From Lachnospiraceae bacterium (lineage in GTDB: Bacteria > Bacillota > Clostridia > Lachnospirales > Lachnospiraceae), in NCBI GenBank assembly GCA_017442865.1, contig JAFRXK010000052.1, positions 1 through 52,909 of the forward strand: a DNA stretch of 52,909 bases, written 5' to 3'. Position numbers and translations under genes: made by a program. The first letter of the stretch is position 1, and the number at the start of each line of letters is the position of its first letter. The notes beneath the pieces are model-generated. The model worked only from the letters and a program-made list of their open reading frames with translations. It was not told the origin of the DNA and did not search any database. Below are positions 26,475-33,615 of this stretch, piece by piece.

Positions 26475-26519
26475 AAGTCAGACACGCTTGCGCTCCGTAA
26501 AATGCGTAGCGGATGACTT
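26475..26519 (+). repeat. extragenic inverted-repeat element
   Basis: AAGTCA (26475-26480) and TGACTT (26514-26519) enclose a second inverted pair, CGCT (26491-26494) and AGCG (26508-26511). This G+C-richer 45-base unit stands out in an A+T-rich gap after gpmI and looks like a REP-like or small MITE-like element. No second copy is seen in the window. Confidence 0.4.
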
Positions 26520-26544
26520 GCCAAAATTAATGAATAAATTATTT

Positions 26545-26592
26545 AAAGGCTTCTTTAATCTACCGGATGTCGGGGAGGAGAGAAGCCTTTTT
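26545..26592 (+). terminator. hairpin with GGGGAGGAG loop, copy 1
   Basis: AAAGGCTTCT (26545-26554) pairs with AGAAGCCTTT (26581-26590), followed by a short T-run. The loop contains GGGGAGGAG. Related hairpins follow at 27426-27477 and 28491-28544, so they bracket the two AbiEi-like genes. Confidence 0.7.
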
Positions 26593-26712
26593 ATCATGGA
26601 TGGATTTTTTAAAATATTTTAATAGCTGGTGTTAATCAGAAAAAAGTATTTACAAACAGCATTTAAAATGATAAAATTAAAGCACGATTGTAAGAAAAGA
26701 AGGTGAGCCAAA

Positions 26713-27330
26713 ATGACTAATCAAAATGATAATGATGTAATATTTGATGCTATTATTGAGATTGCCGGAGAGAATTTTGGGATTATTACAACAAGGCAGA
26801 TTGAGGAAGCCGGATTTTACAGAGGCATTATTAAAAGGTTTGTTGATGAGGGCAGGCTTATTAAAGAGTCAAAAGGCTTATATTCATTGGCGGATGAATT
26901 CCCGGACGAATACGTTCTGCTGCAAAAAAGAAGCGGAAAGATGATTTTTTCCTATGGAACCGCTTTGTATTTGTGGGGCATGTCAGACCGAATTCCACAT
27001 TTTATTTCAGTAACCGTGCCACAGGGTTTTAACAGCACAAGGATAAAGAAGTACAATGATAAAATTAAATTTCATTATGCGGGGAAGGATGTTTGGGATT
27101 TGGGCATTACTCATACAAACAACAGCCTTGGGAATGATGTCATGCTCTATGATAAGGAGCGATGTATCTGCGATATGGTAAGCATGAAGAAGGAGGTTGA
27201 CAAGCAGGTATATATTCAGGCAATAAAGGAATATTTTAAGGGCGATTACGATTCGAGGAAGCTTATAAAGTACGCAAAGATATTGGGAGTGGAAGAGAAG
27301 ATTCGTGACTACATGGAAGTGTTGACTTAG
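26713..27330 (+). CDS. orphan AbiEi-type antitoxin (copy 1)
   Basis: The 205-residue product resembles type IV antitoxins of the AbiEi family, which repress their operon and counter an AbiEii nucleotidyltransferase toxin. An N-terminal winged helix (GIITTRQIEEAGFYRGIIKRFVDEGRL) is followed by the core with SYGTALYLWGMSDRIPHFISVTVPQ and YDKERCICDMV. No AbiEii-like frame follows: after the TAG at 27328 there is a run of G, then a short degraded stretch (to about 27421) and a hairpin. The ATG at 26713 follows AAGGTGAG. Without its toxin it may be a decaying remnant or a solitary regulator or anti-addiction protein. Confidence 0.8.
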   Translation: MTNQNDNDVIFDAIIEIAGENFGIITTRQIEEAGFYRGIIKRFVDEGRLIKESKGLYSLADEFPDEYVLLQKRSGKMIFSYGTALYLWGMSDRIPHFISVTVPQGFNSTRIKKYNDKIKFHYAGKDVWDLGITHTNNSLGNDVMLYDKERCICDMVSMKKEVDKQVYIQAIKEYFKGDYDSRKLIKYAKILGVEEKIRDYMEVLT

Positions 27331-27425
27331 GGGGGGGTAGTGAAAATGCATATGCGGCGCATTTAAAATACGGAGATGTAATGGATAATGTGCTTGAGGT
27401 TGGCAGGTTTTTGAATGAATAAAAT

Positions 27426-27477
27426 AAAAAAGGCTTCTTGAATTCGCTGAGAATAGGGGAGGAGAGAAGCCTTTTTT
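27426..27477 (+). terminator. hairpin with GGGGAGGAG loop, copy 2
   Basis: AAAAAAGGCTTCT (27426-27438) and AGAAGCCTTTTTT (27465-27477) form a perfect 13-bp stem ending in a T-run. The loop shares GGGGAGG(AG) with copy 1. Confidence 0.85.
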
Positions 27478-27540
27478 GAAAATATATATTTACTTTCATG
27501 CTAATATCAGTTATAATATTAGCATGAAAGGAGTGATTGT

Positions 27541-28134
27541 ATGACCTCATTTGAAGAGATTGAAATGTTGTTTGAAGACAATAATGGTATTGTAAAAACA
27601 GCACAAGCCTTAGAGAGCGGCATTTCAAAGCATGCCCTTTATGCCTATGCTAAGAAGTTTGGCGTTGAGCAGGCTGCACATGGAATTTTTATTTCAAAAG
27701 ACGCGTGGAATGATAGCATGTATATTCTTCATCTGCGCTGTGCTCAAGGAATATTTTCGCACGAGACAGCACTGTATTTGCATGACCTTACAGACCGTGA
27801 GCCGGACGAGTATTCAATCACCGTGAAAACAGGGTATAATCCGGCAAATTTAAAATCCGATGGAGTCAAAGTCTACACAATCAAAAAGGAATTGCATGAT
27901 GTGGGCGTTACCACGATGGAGACACCCTTTGGGCATGAGGTTAATGTTTATGATGCGGAGCGCACAATTTGCGATATTGTCAGAAGCAGGAGCCAAATTG
28001 AAATGCAGACATTTCAGGGTGCACTCAAACAATACGCTGCCAGCAGGAAAAAAGATTTACGGCGGCTGATGAGCTATGCGCAGATGTTTCATGTGGATAA
28101 GATTCTGAGACAGTATTTGGAGGTGCTTTTATGA
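27541..28134 (+). CDS. orphan AbiEi-type antitoxin (copy 2)
   Basis: The 197-residue product is a diverged paralogue of the 26713 protein, with the same plan: winged-helix start (IVKTAQALESGISKHALYAYAK), core FSHETALYLHDLTDREPDEY, GYNPANLK, and YDAERTICDIV near the C-terminus. Its TGA overlaps an ATG (ATGA at 28131-28134), the coupling normally used to start the AbiEii toxin, but that frame stops after four codons (MIMC). RBS AAAGGAG precedes ATG 27541. The toxin gene has therefore been lost or scrambled, leaving an intact antitoxin. Confidence 0.82.
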   Translation: MTSFEEIEMLFEDNNGIVKTAQALESGISKHALYAYAKKFGVEQAAHGIFISKDAWNDSMYILHLRCAQGIFSHETALYLHDLTDREPDEYSITVKTGYNPANLKSDGVKVYTIKKELHDVGVTTMETPFGHEVNVYDAERTICDIVRSRSQIEMQTFQGALKQYAASRKKDLRRLMSYAQMFHVDKILRQYLEVLL

Positions 28135-28450
28135 TAATGTGCTGAAAATAGAAACAAGCGTGGTTATGGAAAAGCTTTGGATTGCGTATCAGAAAAAATA
28201 CTCTTATGCTTCGGATTTGCCATGGCATACAGTTATGGATTCGGTTCGAATGCTATTCGGGGTGGCATTGGGTTGATACGAATATCCTGAGATTTTTACG
28301 GATGCATTCGGAAAATATATTATTGACGAAAGCTGCATGTCCCGATATGCAAAAAGGCGTGGAGCATCTGACCGGATGAGAAGGTTTATAGCGTATGAAA
28401 CAGGGATTAGATTGAGGCTGGGGTAGAAATGCTGTGCATAAATGATTAAG
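28131..28450 (+). pseudogene. degraded coding remnant after the second AbiEi-type gene
   Basis: Stretches of plausible protein occur in shifting frames: KIETSVVMEKLWIAYQKKYS then LPWHTVMDSVRMLFG (ending at TGA near 28277), followed by EYPEIFTDAFGKYIIDESC and RMRRFIAYETGIRLRLG ending at a TAG near 28427. Frame breaks and the position where a toxin start codon overlaps the antitoxin stop suggest a decayed gene, possibly the toxin. I cannot confirm AbiEii homology from these pieces. Confidence 0.4.
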
Positions 28451-28490
28451 ACTGATAGAATTTTAAAGGAACATAGAATTTAGTGATTAT

Positions 28491-28544
28491 AAAAAAGGCT
28501 TCTTGAAATCGCTTGATATATCAGGCAATTTTAAGAAGTCTTTT
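28491..28544 (+). terminator. related hairpin, copy 3
   Basis: AAAAAGGCTTCTT (28491-28503) pairs with AAGAAGTCTTTTT (28532-28544), one G-T pair, T-run included. The stem matches copies 1 and 2 but the loop lacks GGGGAGG. Confidence 0.75.
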
Positions 28545-28628
28545 TATAGTCTTAAGAGTCTATACAGTTTAATTAATCTATGCAAAATCAGGAGTAATAT
28601 TCAATGAAGGTCTATAATCACAAGATAA

Positions 28629-28952
28629 TTAATTGTTGGCAATCGCAACGGCGCACTCCATAAGCTTAATGACAGAATCAAGCTGCTCGTCAGGAATCTG
28701 CTGCGCTAAAATCAAAAGCGGCGAGGAGTCTTTGTCAGTTTCGTCGCCAAATAATATATAATCAGTTGATAAATATAAAGTCTGCGAGAGGTTCACAAGG
28801 GTTGCCAGTGACATGCCTCTGGCTCCCAATTCTATATCCGAGCAAAACTTTGATGAAATGTCAAGCTTCTCCGCCAACTGCTCACGGGTATAGCCCATCT
28901 GCTCCCGCTTCGCGCGAATGCGCGCACCGATAGCCTTGTAATCTAGTTCCAT
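28629..28952 (-). CDS. XRE-family helix-turn-helix regulator
   Basis: The 107-residue product begins with a Cro/C1-type HTH (IGARIRAKREQMGYTREQLAEKLDISSKFCSDIELGARG would be the five-helix core, residues about 7-46, with TREQLAEKLDISS as helices 2-3) and ends in a short helical tail with LSTDYILFG, a form common in clostridial regulators. On the minus strand AAAGGGG lies 9 bases before ATG 28952; the TTG at 28958 is too close to it. It is divergent from the 29195 block and a 13-bp palindrome lies between them, so it is the likely local repressor. Confidence 0.85.
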   Translation of the reverse strand: MELDYKAIGARIRAKREQMGYTREQLAEKLDISSKFCSDIELGARGMSLATLVNLSQTLYLSTDYILFGDETDKDSSPLLILAQQIPDEQLDSVIKLMECAVAIANN

Positions 28953-28984
28953 ATTCAATTGCCCCTTTCATCTTTTGTATAGTA

Positions 28985-28997
28985 GTTATCTGATAAC
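28985..28997. promoter_or_regulatory. palindromic operator candidate
   Basis: GTTATC-T-GATAAC is a perfect 6-1-6 palindrome 33 bases upstream of the XRE gene, in the space between it and the divergent five-gene block. Size and form fit an XRE dimer site; binding is inferred. Confidence 0.5.
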
Positions 28998-29073
28998 ATT
29001 ATAAGATTAGTTTATATGTTTGTGGAGAAATATAAATAAACTATGAGCGTGGAAAAATTTGCAACTGAAAGCG

Positions 29074-29102
29074 TTGACAGATAAATAAATATGCGTTATT
29101 AT
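29074..29102 (+). promoter_or_regulatory. promoter of the five-gene accessory block
   Basis: TTGACA (29074-29079), 17-bp spacer, TATTAT (29097-29102), about 90 bases upstream of the first gene at 29195. Confidence 0.7.
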
Positions 29103-29194
29103 TTATATATAGACAATTTAATGCAAAAAACGATAAAAACAGTTAAGGTATGAAGAAAATTTATTAAAAACAGAAGATTATATGGAGACAAACT

Positions 29195-30220
29195 ATGAAG
29201 GGTGAAGGGAAAAAAGTATTAATCACAGCTATTGCCACTATTATTGCTGGTGTGCTTGGAGCAGTTGCTGGTGGGGTTGTTACGCACATTATGGATCAGA
29301 AGACAATTGAAAAATCTATTGTTGAAATTTTATCGGAAAAGTTTGATTCGGTGGATGAAAATATGAGCTACAGAACAGCTCTTGAAAATATTTATGAAGA
29401 TTCAAAAGAAAAGGGTGAAATGATATCATCGCTTACCGAAGAAAAACAATCGCTAGAAGATAAAAATAATGAGTCGGAAAATAACAATAAAGAACTTCAA
29501 TCGATAGTAGATGATTTAAATGACCAATTAAATTCTGCTGAAAATCTGAATGAAATGATACAAGAAGCAAAATCATATGCAGCATCAGAACAATATGACT
29601 TGGCAATTAATTTGTTAGAAGGACTTCCCTCACAAAGTAATGAAGCTGTTGTCTTATTGAAAGATTATAAGATTAAATACGAGTCTCAGGTTGCAGCACA
29701 AATTAGTGCACATCTTAAAAGCGAAGAGTATGATAAGGCAGAAGAATTAATAGATTATGCAATAATTATTTTGCCGGATAGTTCAGTTTTTAAAGATAAA
29801 AAAGGAGAAGTTACGTCTGCAAGACCAAGTTATTTATTGGATGTTGTTAAGCCGTATGAGACTAAAAATTATATAGAAAAAATTGCAGGTGAAATAATTC
29901 AGATGGGTGGGATAGAATATTATAATGGATTTGAATTACAGTCTATTACTTATAGAGGGTATGCGATTTTTAATTTAAATGAGAAATATACAAAAATATC
30001 TGGCATAATTGGACATGTTGATTCCTCCGGTGATAAAGATAAAATATTAAAAATATATACCGATGGAATATTAGTAGATACGATGGAAATAAAATACCAA
30101 GAACTACCAAGAACGATTTCGATAAATGTTTCAGGAATTAAGCAACTGAAATTTGAAGTGTCACCTGCGCTAAATTTGGATAGTTGTAAAATAGGATTTG
30201 CAGAGTTAATGGTGCATTAA
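29195..30220 (+). CDS. membrane-anchored coiled-coil protein with NPCBM-like C-terminal domain
   Basis: The 341-residue product has one N-terminal membrane helix (about residues 7-31, VLITAIATIIAGVLGAVAGG), a coiled coil rich in Glu/Ser/Asn (about 68-122), a helical repeat segment resembling TPR units (AASEQYDLAINLLEGLP and LKSEEYDKAEELIDYAI, about 127-200), and a C-terminal beta domain (about 205-341). That last domain resembles NPCBM/NEW2 carbohydrate-binding modules: GGIEYYNGFELQS, a central GIIGHVDSSGDKDK and TISINVSGIKQLKFEVS. ATG 29195 follows TGGAGA. It opens the accessory block and would present its sensor-like parts on one side of the membrane. Function unknown. Confidence 0.7.
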   Translation: MKGEGKKVLITAIATIIAGVLGAVAGGVVTHIMDQKTIEKSIVEILSEKFDSVDENMSYRTALENIYEDSKEKGEMISSLTEEKQSLEDKNNESENNNKELQSIVDDLNDQLNSAENLNEMIQEAKSYAASEQYDLAINLLEGLPSQSNEAVVLLKDYKIKYESQVAAQISAHLKSEEYDKAEELIDYAIIILPDSSVFKDKKGEVTSARPSYLLDVVKPYETKNYIEKIAGEIIQMGGIEYYNGFELQSITYRGYAIFNLNEKYTKISGIIGHVDSSGDKDKILKIYTDGILVDTMEIKYQELPRTISINVSGIKQLKFEVSPALNLDSCKIGFAELMVH

Positions 30221-30265
30221 TATGTGATTATGTTTTATTTATATACAAGTGGAGGATAAGATGCA

Positions 30266-30604
30266 ATGAAGATTGTTATAGTTATAATTGCAATAGTTTT
30301 TGATTCAATTTATATCATTTATAATTTGTTCTTTGAAATTGAAAAATTTAAAGTCATTGGATCGAAAAAGTATACCAATCCTTGTACCAAGCTTGAGAAC
30401 GAGCGTTGTACAAGCCCTTTATGGAGGCGTATATTGTATGATAGAAATAAAAATTGCGCGAGAATAAAATGTCCAGGATATATTTATGTTGAAAATGGAA
30501 AAGAGACAGAACCATTTTCATTTTGGTCAATTCCAAAGATTGTATTAAAACAAGCACCCGCACTATCTGCATTAGCTTTATTGCTTTTGAAATTATTGGA
30601 GTAA
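30266..30604 (+). CDS. small two-helix membrane protein
   Basis: I do not recognise this 112-residue product. It has hydrophobic segments at both ends (about 2-24 and 91-110) and a basic, cysteine-bearing middle (NPCTKLENERCTSPLWRR, then NCARIKCPGYIYV) with four Cys that could bind metal or form disulphides. The ATG at 30266 is used because the ATG at 30261 is followed directly by a stop; GGAGGA at 30251-30256 is the binding site. It lies 45 bases after the first block gene and 123 bases before the ATPase gene. Confidence 0.6.
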   Translation: MKIVIVIIAIVFDSIYIIYNLFFEIEKFKVIGSKKYTNPCTKLENERCTSPLWRRILYDRNKNCARIKCPGYIYVENGKETEPFSFWSIPKIVLKQAPALSALALLLLKLLE

Positions 30605-30727
30605 TATATCTGTACATAATTTTTATCTAAGCATTAATTTAGCAATTTAATATCAGACAATAAGCTTCTAGAAATTTATTATAATGTCTCTTTCACATAA
30701 AACGAAGATCTTTAAGGAGGAAATGAT

Positions 30728-32719
30728 ATGAGGAAAAAAAACAATGAAGGTATGATATTGAAAAAAGATTATGTAGGACGTAGTCATGTTTTTAAAAAAT
30801 ATTTTCGATGGATAGAAATGCTGTTGACACCAACTGCAGAGTCATATAGATTAATTCCGTTTGAAAAATTATATGTTGATCATCCATTATTAGAGTTGAT
30901 GACAAAACATAAGGAGAAAAAGGAAATAGATGAGCTGTATTATTTAACCGGACTAACTGGAAGTGGAAAAACAAGCCTTCTTAAACGAACATTTGAATAT
31001 TATGAAAATACATATGTATTTGATAATTATAATTTAATTATACCATTTTCTTGTGATGGCGTAGTGGGAGATATTAGTTCTTTAAAAAAGACTTTAGCAA
31101 GTTTTCTTATGGGAATAACTGAGAAAATCTGTGAAAAATATAGTGTGGATAATTTTAACAAAAACAATATAGAAATAGATAAATTTGTTGAATATATAAA
31201 AAATAGACGTGCACAATTTTCTGTAAATAGAAATAGTTGGCGTAAATTAACGAACGAAGACCTTTTAGACCAATTATATGAAGAAGATACTTTGGAATTA
31301 GCTCTTTTATCTTTTAAATATATTATGTCTAAAGAAAAAGTGCTAATTGATCATGTTGTGTTTGTTATGGATGATGTTGAGGCAGTAGGAAAAGATAATG
31401 AACTTATTCCAATTTATCTTGCAAATAAAATTAATTCATGTCTTATTAATCGAAGTGAAAAAGAAAAAGTTAAATGGTGTAGTTCAGTTTTTATTGCATG
31501 TAGACATTTTATTTGGAGAATATTTTCTACTAAAAGAGAAAACAAAGAAGATGATGATTTAATTTTTTTAAGTCAAATAGATAAAAATACAATGGAAGCG
31601 TTTGGATATAATGACTGCTATGATATGGATGATGTTCCATCAGGTGATTCGAATGACACTGGATCCAAAAAAGAAAAACCATCAATGGAACAAATAATAG
31701 CAAAAAGAAAAAATGCTATTATAGACATTTTAAATAATGATGAAGATAAACAAGCATTTAAAGAAATATGTTATGTAATAGATGATATTGTAGATTATGT
31801 TGGAGATTTACTTCTGGAACTTTGCGTAAATGACTATAGACTAACATTTCGTGCAATAAGAGACATTTTGTGTAATAAAACTTGGCTTCAAAAATCCGAA
31901 GATATTAATGGTGCATTTAAAATTACAACAGCTGAAGATAGTTTTTTTAAGAACAGAGCAAATATATTTAGAGCACTAGCATTAGGGGAAAACAAAGTTT
32001 ATAGTAGTGAGTGTAGCGTTATACCTAATTTACTGAGAAACAGAAAAGATGGAGGTGATTTGTGGCAATTGCTTACATTTAAGTTTTTTGTGAAAAAAGC
32101 TGGTTTTTATGATTGGAAGGTTTCTTTGCACAGAAATGATATTATTGATTCAATAGGACAAGTCTTTGTTCAAAATGAGCAATGTATAAAAGAATTTGAA
32201 GAATCATTAAATTACTTAATTTTAAAACGAATATTGCTTAGAGGGAAAATGCAAGAACAAAGAGATTCTGTGGATTTAGCAGATATTGACCTTGATACAA
32301 TTACATATATTTATCCATCAAAAGCAGCTAAAATGTTGTGGGATAGTTTATCTGAAAGAAGCATTCTGTTTGAAATGTTTATTGATGACTGTTGGATTGA
32401 AAGAGAAGAAACTGTTATTCAAAGTAAGTATAAACAGTTTAATTGGACAAATTACAATGAATGTATTGATTATTTAGATTATTTGATTAGTGTGGAGAGT
32501 GAAATAAGATTAGTTCCAAAAAACAGAGGCACTGAAGATTTATATATGGATTGTTTTGGAGAGATACCTGTTACAAAACAATTATTTATGGGTTTAAAAA
32601 ATAGTTATAAACAGTATTTTAAAAACACAGAAGATTCCGATGAGCGAAGTTCGCAGTTTAAAGAACGGTTAGAACAATTAGAGGAAAGAATACAAGACTT
32701 AAGTTTTGAAAAGCAATAA
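30728..32719 (+). CDS. P-loop ATPase of unrecognised family (STAND/AAA-like)
   Basis: The 663-residue product has a clear Walker A, GLTGSGKTS at residues 75-83, preceded by YYLT, and a Walker B, VVFVMDDVE at about 210-218, with a later VFIACRHFIWRIF strand that fits sensor 1. The region after the ATPase core (about 330-600) is all-helical and resembles the winged-helix and helical arms of STAND ATPases, and the C-terminus is a short charged coiled coil (RLEQLEERIQDLSFEKQ). There is an acidic insertion (DMDDVPSGDSNDTGSKKEK) near 305-320. No nuclease, TIR or protease motif is seen. ATG 30728 follows AAGGAGG. Codon use is markedly A+T-rich like its neighbours. Defence or signalling role is inference from context. 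Confidence 0.75.
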   Translation: MRKKNNEGMILKKDYVGRSHVFKKYFRWIEMLLTPTAESYRLIPFEKLYVDHPLLELMTKHKEKKEIDELYYLTGLTGSGKTSLLKRTFEYYENTYVFDNYNLIIPFSCDGVVGDISSLKKTLASFLMGITEKICEKYSVDNFNKNNIEIDKFVEYIKNRRAQFSVNRNSWRKLTNEDLLDQLYEEDTLELALLSFKYIMSKEKVLIDHVVFVMDDVEAVGKDNELIPIYLANKINSCLINRSEKEKVKWCSSVFIACRHFIWRIFSTKRENKEDDDLIFLSQIDKNTMEAFGYNDCYDMDDVPSGDSNDTGSKKEKPSMEQIIAKRKNAIIDILNNDEDKQAFKEICYVIDDIVDYVGDLLLELCVNDYRLTFRAIRDILCNKTWLQKSEDINGAFKITTAEDSFFKNRANIFRALALGENKVYSSECSVIPNLLRNRKDGGDLWQLLTFKFFVKKAGFYDWKVSLHRNDIIDSIGQVFVQNEQCIKEFEESLNYLILKRILLRGKMQEQRDSVDLADIDLDTITYIYPSKAAKMLWDSLSERSILFEMFIDDCWIEREETVIQSKYKQFNWTNYNECIDYLDYLISVESEIRLVPKNRGTEDLYMDCFGEIPVTKQLFMGLKNSYKQYFKNTEDSDERSSQFKERLEQLEERIQDLSFEKQ

Positions 32720-33033
32720 GTGAAGAGAATAATTATAATATTTTGAAGAGAGTATGAAAGTTTATCTGTCGTACTTTGATCTAGTGTTCTGTTGCAGGCA
32801 TATGTCTTGTAACATACTACAAGAGATGTTTAATAATAATAACTATTATTATCTCTATCGAGTGGTATGAGAAACAAACCAATTCACAGTATCTTATATA
32901 TCATGATTTAATGTACAGATGAGATAAAGAATAAGCTGTGATTTTATGGGTATGAAGACATGGTATGATATCTTTAAACAATTCTACTTAAAATTGGAGG
33001 GTAAGTATATAGATTAAGGAGGAGGAGTACAAC
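32720..33033 (+). other. 314-base spacer inside the accessory block
   Basis: No gene is supported. It holds CTTGTA/TACAAG separated by 6 bases (near 32805-32822), and an A+T inverted repeat (ATAATAATA-AC-TATTATTAT, near 32833-32852) flanked by AGAGAT and CTCT. No clear promoter box pair was found. It may contain a weak terminator, a separate promoter for the last two genes, or decayed DNA. Confidence 0.4.
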
Positions 33034-33567
33034 ATGACAACATCAGATGTTCTTTCAATAATTGCAATTGTTGTATCCGTTATTGGCTTTGTTCTTAGCC
33101 GACGTATAGATAGTTTTTTGTATGGGCCGCAGTGTAGGATTGCTGCTTTCTCTGTTTCTAAAGGATTACAAATTCAACTCGAAAATGTTGGTGAAAGAAT
33201 TATGCATATAAAATGTGTTACATATACTGTTGATGATGATATATATAATAAGGAGTTTTATACGAATAATCTATCATCGCTTTTTTATAGTTTACCATGT
33301 GTAACTAGATCAGAAGTTAGGCTTGTGGATGAAGTGCTTTTTCCAAACTCAAAACACAAGTTATTGACTACAACTTTTGATACACAGGATGATTTAATGA
33401 AGGCATGGGAAATAGTAAACCGGTTAACGGTAAAAGTTGAGTATCATGGTCCAATAAAAAGATTTAGACCAACTTATAGGTCATTAAGTTGTGATTATAG
33501 AGCATTTATTGATGTTATGAAAGATCCAAATGGCGATATACGCAAGCTGAAAGCATTTCTTGAATAA
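33034..33567 (+). CDS. membrane-anchored beta-rich protein
   Basis: I do not recognise the family. The 177-residue product has a single N-terminal membrane helix (about residues 5-23, VLSIIAIVVSVIGFVLS) followed by SRRIDSF, so the rest should be cytoplasmic by the positive-inside rule. The soluble part looks beta-rich (QIQLENVGERIMHIKCVTYT, then VRLVDEVLF and LTVKVEYHGP), like an Ig-like or C2-like sandwich. The binding site GGAGGAGG lies 8-9 bases before ATG 33034. It lies 48 bases upstream of the NACHT gene and is probably co-translated with it as a partner or membrane adaptor. Confidence 0.7.
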   Translation: MTTSDVLSIIAIVVSVIGFVLSRRIDSFLYGPQCRIAAFSVSKGLQIQLENVGERIMHIKCVTYTVDDDIYNKEFYTNNLSSLFYSLPCVTRSEVRLVDEVLFPNSKHKLLTTTFDTQDDLMKAWEIVNRLTVKVEYHGPIKRFRPTYRSLSCDYRAFIDVMKDPNGDIRKLKAFLE

Positions 33568-33615
33568 GATTGATTCAAATGATAATTTTAAGGCCAATTA
33601 TGGGGGGACAATAAT

